A stretch of 15,965 bases of DNA from Bacteroidales bacterium UBA3764 (GTDB taxonomy: Bacteria > Bacteroidota > Bacteroidia > Bacteroidales > UBA932). The DNA is taken from assembly GCA_002371115.1 (NCBI GenBank), contig DFFY01000095.1:1-15965 (forward strand). The letters run 5' to 3'. Shown piece after piece: positions 12,963-15,965 of the stretch (its first letter is position 1; each line of letters starts with the position of its first letter). A model generated the notes under the pieces. It was given only the letters and a program-made list of their open reading frames with translations. It had not been told where the DNA came from and did no database searches. Position numbers and translations under genes: made by a program.

Positions 12963-14413
12963 GACGGGCCGCCCGCATAGGATTTGCCTTCTGGCTGTGT
13001 TGCAGCGGACTCATCGCCGCAGCGCAGGAGGGCGCTTTCAGCTTCCAGACCCAGTCCACCTTGACACCGGACCTGAGAACCGGCCTGTTCCGCATCCACA
13101 TGACAGCTTCGCAGCCCACGGAGGTGTTTTACGAGCTCCTGGACCCGGACAGCGTCGCTGTTGCCGATGCCATCTTCTCCTTTCACGGCCAGATGAGCAC
13201 CCTTACGGACAGCATCCGCTCCGTACGCCCCTGGACGCCAGAAACACCAGCCGTTTATACCCTCCGGCTCACGGTAAACGGGAAAACAAGCCAGCATCCG
13301 GTGTGCTTTTACAGACAGGAAAAAAACCTTTTCAACGGGCGGGAACCGCATTTCAAAGGCGTCCGGCTGCTTGGAGGCGACAAACTCCCGGCGAGCGAGT
13401 TTGCCCGCATGCGGGCCGCGAACATCAATGCCCTGCAGGATACTTCCCTGACACGGGAACAGTGCCACGCACTGGGCTTCTACCAGGTAAGCGGCAAGGA
13501 TTTCCCGGCCTGGGAACAAGTCCGCGCCGACAGCCTCCTGCTGCCTCTCAAACAAAGCTACCGGAACCTTTCCATCACGCTGGAGGACCCGGAGAAAGGC
13601 CTCTGCACCCTCCATAACCGGCACGATTTCATTGATTTAAGCACTTTTACCCTCCACTACTGGGTGGAACGCGACGGGAAACGTCCCTTCTGGTACCGTC
13701 GGCGGGAGTTGCACTTCACAACGCCGGCGCAGGAGAGCGAAACCTTCCGCGTCAAGCTGCCCCGCATGCGCCTAAAGGGCGAATACCGGCTCTGTTTTGC
13801 GCTGCGCAACGGCACGGAAACAGTGGCGCTGGACCAGTTCCTCCTCAAAGACACCACCCCGCAGGACAAGCGGGTCATTAAAGGCAAACTGATTTATACA
13901 GAAGGCGATACAAAGATTGTGGTCCGCGGCAAACGCTGCGAGTGGGTCTTGGACAAGGTCGATGGCACCCTGCGCAGCTGGGTGGTCAAAGGCAAGGTTC
14001 TGCTGGCGCCGGAGACCGCACTCTCCTTCTGCCGGGAAAAGCCGCAGCAGGTTTATGCCCGCAAGGGACCCAGAGGCGGCGTGTACATATACATTAAAGG
14101 AGCCATCCAGCAGCGGCTCACCTTCTACCCGGACGGTGCCCTGAAGCTGGAAGCCGTTCAGGCCGATGTTCGCTTTACCCCGACGGATGGAACGGTTCGC
14201 TATTTCGGCCGCAGGCCCGGCGGGGTCAAACACCGCTGGGAGTGTCCTGCAACAGGCTTGCATACGGAAACCTCCTGGCTGCGCTGCGGCCGCATCACGG
14301 CCGTGGCAGACACGCCCTTCGACTTCCGCATGCAAGGCTCAAAAACCAGCATACCCTTCAGCGGCAGCCTGGTGCTGACGCCCAAAAAGATAAGACGAAA
14401 CTATTATGAATAA
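12959..14413 (+). CDS. Secreted LacZ/GH2-like protein lacking the catalytic TIM barrel
   Basis: I recognise no described function, but the layout is clear. After a signal peptide (1-22, ending IAAA), residues 24-118 read as a GH2 immunoglobulin-like domain, ending in the beta-galactosidase pattern PWTPETPAVYTLRLTVNGK. Residues 122-175, with NGREPHFKGVRL and MRAANINALQ, match the beginning of the GH2 barrel (NGK...KGVN; M...NNINAVR). The chain then jumps, near GFYQV, to a region like LacZ domain 4 (about 200-297, NRHDFIDLSTFTLHYWVERDGK), then to the LacZ small-chain domain (about 306-475) with EWVLDKVDGTLRSW, YFGRRPG (415-421) and VADTPFDFRM (449-458). The N-terminal sugar-binding jelly roll and nearly the whole barrel with both catalytic glutamates are missing: 484 residues against about 1000. 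It starts with GTG, overlapping the rnr stop by 4 bp, and overlaps the patatin gene by 8 bp. Confidence 0.78.
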   Translation: MRRAARIGFAFWLCCSGLIAAAQEGAFSFQTQSTLTPDLRTGLFRIHMTASQPTEVFYELLDPDSVAVADAIFSFHGQMSTLTDSIRSVRPWTPETPAVYTLRLTVNGKTSQHPVCFYRQEKNLFNGREPHFKGVRLLGGDKLPASEFARMRAANINALQDTSLTREQCHALGFYQVSGKDFPAWEQVRADSLLLPLKQSYRNLSITLEDPEKGLCTLHNRHDFIDLSTFTLHYWVERDGKRPFWYRRRELHFTTPAQESETFRVKLPRMRLKGEYRLCFALRNGTETVALDQFLLKDTTPQDKRVIKGKLIYTEGDTKIVVRGKRCEWVLDKVDGTLRSWVVKGKVLLAPETALSFCREKPQQVYARKGPRGGVYIYIKGAIQQRLTFYPDGALKLEAVQADVRFTPTDGTVRYFGRRPGGVKHRWECPATGLHTETSWLRCGRITAVADTPFDFRMQGSKTSIPFSGSLVLTPKKIRRNYYE

Positions 14414-15320
14414 GAAGGTTGCGCTTGCGCTGGCCAGTGGCGGGCCGCGCGGATTCGCCTACATAGGCGCCATCGAAGAACTGCTCGCACGCGGTTATGA
14501 GATAAGCTCCATCGCCGGGGTGAGCGCCGGTTCGCTGGTGGGCGGCATCTACGCAGCCGGCGGCCTGCAGGCCTTCAAGGAATGGCTCTTTGGCCTGGAC
14601 CCCATGAAGGTGGTGTCGCTCATGGACTTTTCCGTGAGCAAGAACTACCTGGTGAAGGGCGAGAAAGTGATCAGCGCCATCAAGAAACGCGTACCGGACG
14701 TGAACATCGAGGACCTGCCCATCCCCTTCACCGCAGTAGCCACAGACCTATATACGGGCGAAGAGGTCATCTTCCGCAAGGGCCCCCTCTTCGACGCCAT
14801 CCGTGCCTCCATTTCCATTCCGTCCATGTTCAAACCGGTTCAAATTGGCGGCCGCACGCTGGTGGATGGCGGCATGGTGAACACCTTCCCGCTCAACCGG
14901 GTGGAACGCACCCCCGGTGACCTCCTGGTGGGGTTCAATGTGAACCAGATTGACGCGGCGGAAATCCAGGGCTTCCTGGACAGCCGCGCCGCCCTGCAAA
15001 GGGAGAAGGCCGACAAGAACTTCCTGGGACGCATAGAGACCACCATGCAGGAATTGCGCCTGGTGGTCGATGCGGCCGAAGACCACCTTCCGGTAAATGC
15101 CAGCGACAACGTAGTGAAAATCCTCCAGCGCAGTTTTGGCATCATGAACTGCACCATCGCCCGCATGGGCATTGCCCTCACCCCGCCGGATATCCTGGTG
15201 GACCTGCCCTTCGACACCTATCACGGGGTTTACGGTTACTCCCACGCCCCGGAAATCGCGGAACGCGGCCGTGCACTCATGGCCCAGGCCCTGGACCGTT
15301 ATGAACAAAACCATGCCTAA
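14406..15320 (+). CDS. Patatin-like phospholipase family protein (RssA/YlbK type)
   Basis: This is a cytosolic 304-residue lipid acyl hydrolase of the patatin fold, which cleaves acyl ester bonds with a Ser-Asp dyad. The oxyanion segment is ALASGGPRGFAYIGAIEEL (8-26), the nucleophile elbow IAGVSAGSLVGG (36-47, Ser40) and the catalytic Asp lies in TLVDGGMVNTFPL (151-163, Asp154). RASISIPSMFKPV (133-145) is the usual block before it. It has no signal peptide or membrane segment and no extra domains, so it belongs with the short single-domain bacterial proteins such as RssA. The natural lipid substrate is unknown. The ATG at 14406 overlaps the preceding stop by 8 bp (ATGAATAA), and its own stop overlaps the LacI start in the same way (ATGCCTAA), so it is translationally coupled on both sides. 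Confidence 0.93.
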   Translation: MNKKVALALASGGPRGFAYIGAIEELLARGYEISSIAGVSAGSLVGGIYAAGGLQAFKEWLFGLDPMKVVSLMDFSVSKNYLVKGEKVISAIKKRVPDVNIEDLPIPFTAVATDLYTGEEVIFRKGPLFDAIRASISIPSMFKPVQIGGRTLVDGGMVNTFPLNRVERTPGDLLVGFNVNQIDAAEIQGFLDSRAALQREKADKNFLGRIETTMQELRLVVDAAEDHLPVNASDNVVKILQRSFGIMNCTIARMGIALTPPDILVDLPFDTYHGVYGYSHAPEIAERGRALMAQALDRYEQNHA

Positions 15321-15852
15321 CCCTGTTACGCTCAAGGATATAGCACAGGAAGCCGGTGTCTCCGTGGCACTGGTCTCCTTTGTGATGAACAGCCGCATCG
15401 GGGACGATGGCAAGCCCAAGTACCGCGTGGGCGCCCAGACGCGGGATCGCATCCTGGAAGCGGCGCAGCGGCTGGGGTATCGGCAAGCAGCGCCCACGGA
15501 GTCCGCGGTGCCCAAAAAACGCGTGGTGGGCGTCATCCTGCCGGACCCGGCCGATGCCTACTACGGCAGCCTGTCGGCGGAACTGGAGCGCCTGGCCCTT
15601 CCACAGGGCTGCACGCTGCTGTTTGGCTATACCCGCTGGGACCCGGTGCGCTTCCAGCGCCTGTGCGACGTATTCCGCAGCCAGCACGTGGACGGCATGG
15701 TGGTGGCACCGCCGGAAGAGGGGAAAGAGGGCCTGGACATGCTCTGGCGGGCCAGCATTCCCTACGTAATTCCCGAGACGGGACGCGACCCGCTGGCGTC
15801 GGCCCGGGCCTGTGCCGCACAACTCTTTGAATTAATGAACAACCTACACTGA
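15313..15852 (+). CDS. Half-length LacI-family transcription regulator
   Basis: The N-terminus is a normal LacI DNA-binding domain: helix-turn-helix TLKDIAQEAGVSVALVSFVMN (6-26), then TRDRILEAAQRLGYRQ (43-58). GVILPDPADAYYGSLSAELE (73-92) and VDGMVVAPPEEGKEGLDML (126-144) match the first half of the periplasmic-binding-like effector domain. The chain ends at 179 residues, where LacI proteins of 330-350 residues cross into the second subdomain; the final DPLASARACAAQLFELMNNLH fits the helix before that crossing. It is not a cut at the window edge: the stop is followed after 1 bp by the manA ATG, which leaves no room for the rest. I chose ATG 15313 (8-bp overlap with the patatin gene); ATG 15301 would add MNKT. 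It may bind DNA without a complete sugar pocket and may control this operon or manA. Not clearly a pseudogene, since the frame is clean. Confidence 0.85.
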   Translation: MPNPVTLKDIAQEAGVSVALVSFVMNSRIGDDGKPKYRVGAQTRDRILEAAQRLGYRQAAPTESAVPKKRVVGVILPDPADAYYGSLSAELERLALPQGCTLLFGYTRWDPVRFQRLCDVFRSQHVDGMVVAPPEEGKEGLDMLWRASIPYVIPETGRDPLASARACAAQLFELMNNLH

Positions 15853-15853
15853 T

Positions 15854-15965
15854 ATGACCCCTCTGAAATTTAAACCCATCCTGAAAACCCTGGTGTGGGG
15901 CGGTGAGAAGATTGCCCCGTACAAAGGAATCCACACCGACCAGCATCACATTGGCGAAAGCTGGG
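15854..15965 (+). CDS. manA: Mannose-6-phosphate isomerase class I, N-terminal part (runs off the window)
   Basis: The 37 visible codons start MTPLKFKPILKTLVWGGEKI and end HHIGESW. The Phe-Lys-Pro-Ile-Leu-Lys...Val-Trp-Gly-Gly opening and the Ile-Gly-Glu-Ser-Trp motif are those of class I phosphomannose isomerases, which interconvert mannose 6-phosphate and fructose 6-phosphate with zinc. The gene begins 1 bp after the LacI-like stop, so it shares that transcript, and a sugar-responsive repressor directly upstream would make sense. The zinc ligands and the rest of the enzyme are outside the window. Confidence 0.88.
   Translation, partial: MTPLKFKPILKTLVWGGEKIAPYKGIHTDQHHIGESW

Noticed and set aside
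1..15965. tRNA, rRNA, CRISPR array, insertion sequence, integrase or toxin-antitoxin genes
   Set aside because: None found by reading: no regularly spaced repeats, no transposase or integrase motifs, and gene-free gaps are too small and explained by promoters, terminators and the small-RNA unit.

Overview
The window looks like a chromosomal segment of a GC-rich member of the Bacteroidales. Many genes are preceded by the Bacteroidota sigma factor signature (-7 TAnnTTTG, sometimes with TTTG 19 bp upstream), Shine-Dalgarno sequences are weak or absent, and the protein set is typical of the order: a LytTR regulator with a membrane domain, a TlpA-like thioredoxin, a GH53 lipoprotein, an OprP-like porin and a U32 protein. 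I cannot name a genus from the sequence alone. I see no tRNA, rRNA, CRISPR array, transposase or prophage gene.

Layout. (1) 1-1403, minus strand: the N-terminal part of pyruvate phosphate dikinase (ppdK) and an orphan GT8 glycosyltransferase. (2) 1579-2391, plus strand: a four-helix membrane LytTR regulator divergent from the GT8 gene. Their shared spacer carries AGGGA direct repeats that look like LytTR sites. (3) 2392-2701: a 310-bp gene-free stretch with a complete small-RNA transcription unit (promoter, 5' hairpin, strong terminator) and the terminator of the next operon. (4) 2702-4397, minus strand: a two-gene operon of a secreted GH53 endo-galactanase lipoprotein and a periplasmic thioredoxin-like protein. 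(5) 4438-5698, minus strand: rdgB and recO, overlapping. (6) 5757-7382, plus strand: a CtpA/Prc-type S41 protease. (7) 7422-9563, minus strand: an outer-membrane porin and an inner-membrane gate-domain protein, a tight pair that may form a two-membrane transport route. (8) 9622-15965, plus strand: a U32 protein, then a very compact run beginning with rnr: RNase R, a secreted LacZ-like protein without its catalytic barrel, a patatin-like phospholipase, a half-length LacI regulator, and the start of mannose-6-phosphate isomerase (manA). The junctions after rnr are 4-bp, 8-bp and 8-bp overlaps and a 1-bp gap.

The most unusual items are the LacZ-like shell at 12959-14413, which keeps the accessory domains of GH2 beta-galactosidase but has lost the sugar-binding domain and nearly all of the TIM barrel; the LacI protein that stops halfway through its effector domain; the unassigned small RNA at about 2503-2587; and two back-to-back divergent promoters with identical 13-bp geometry that place the plus-strand transcription starts almost on the start codon. 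Domain calls come from reading motifs in the translations. No database search was run.
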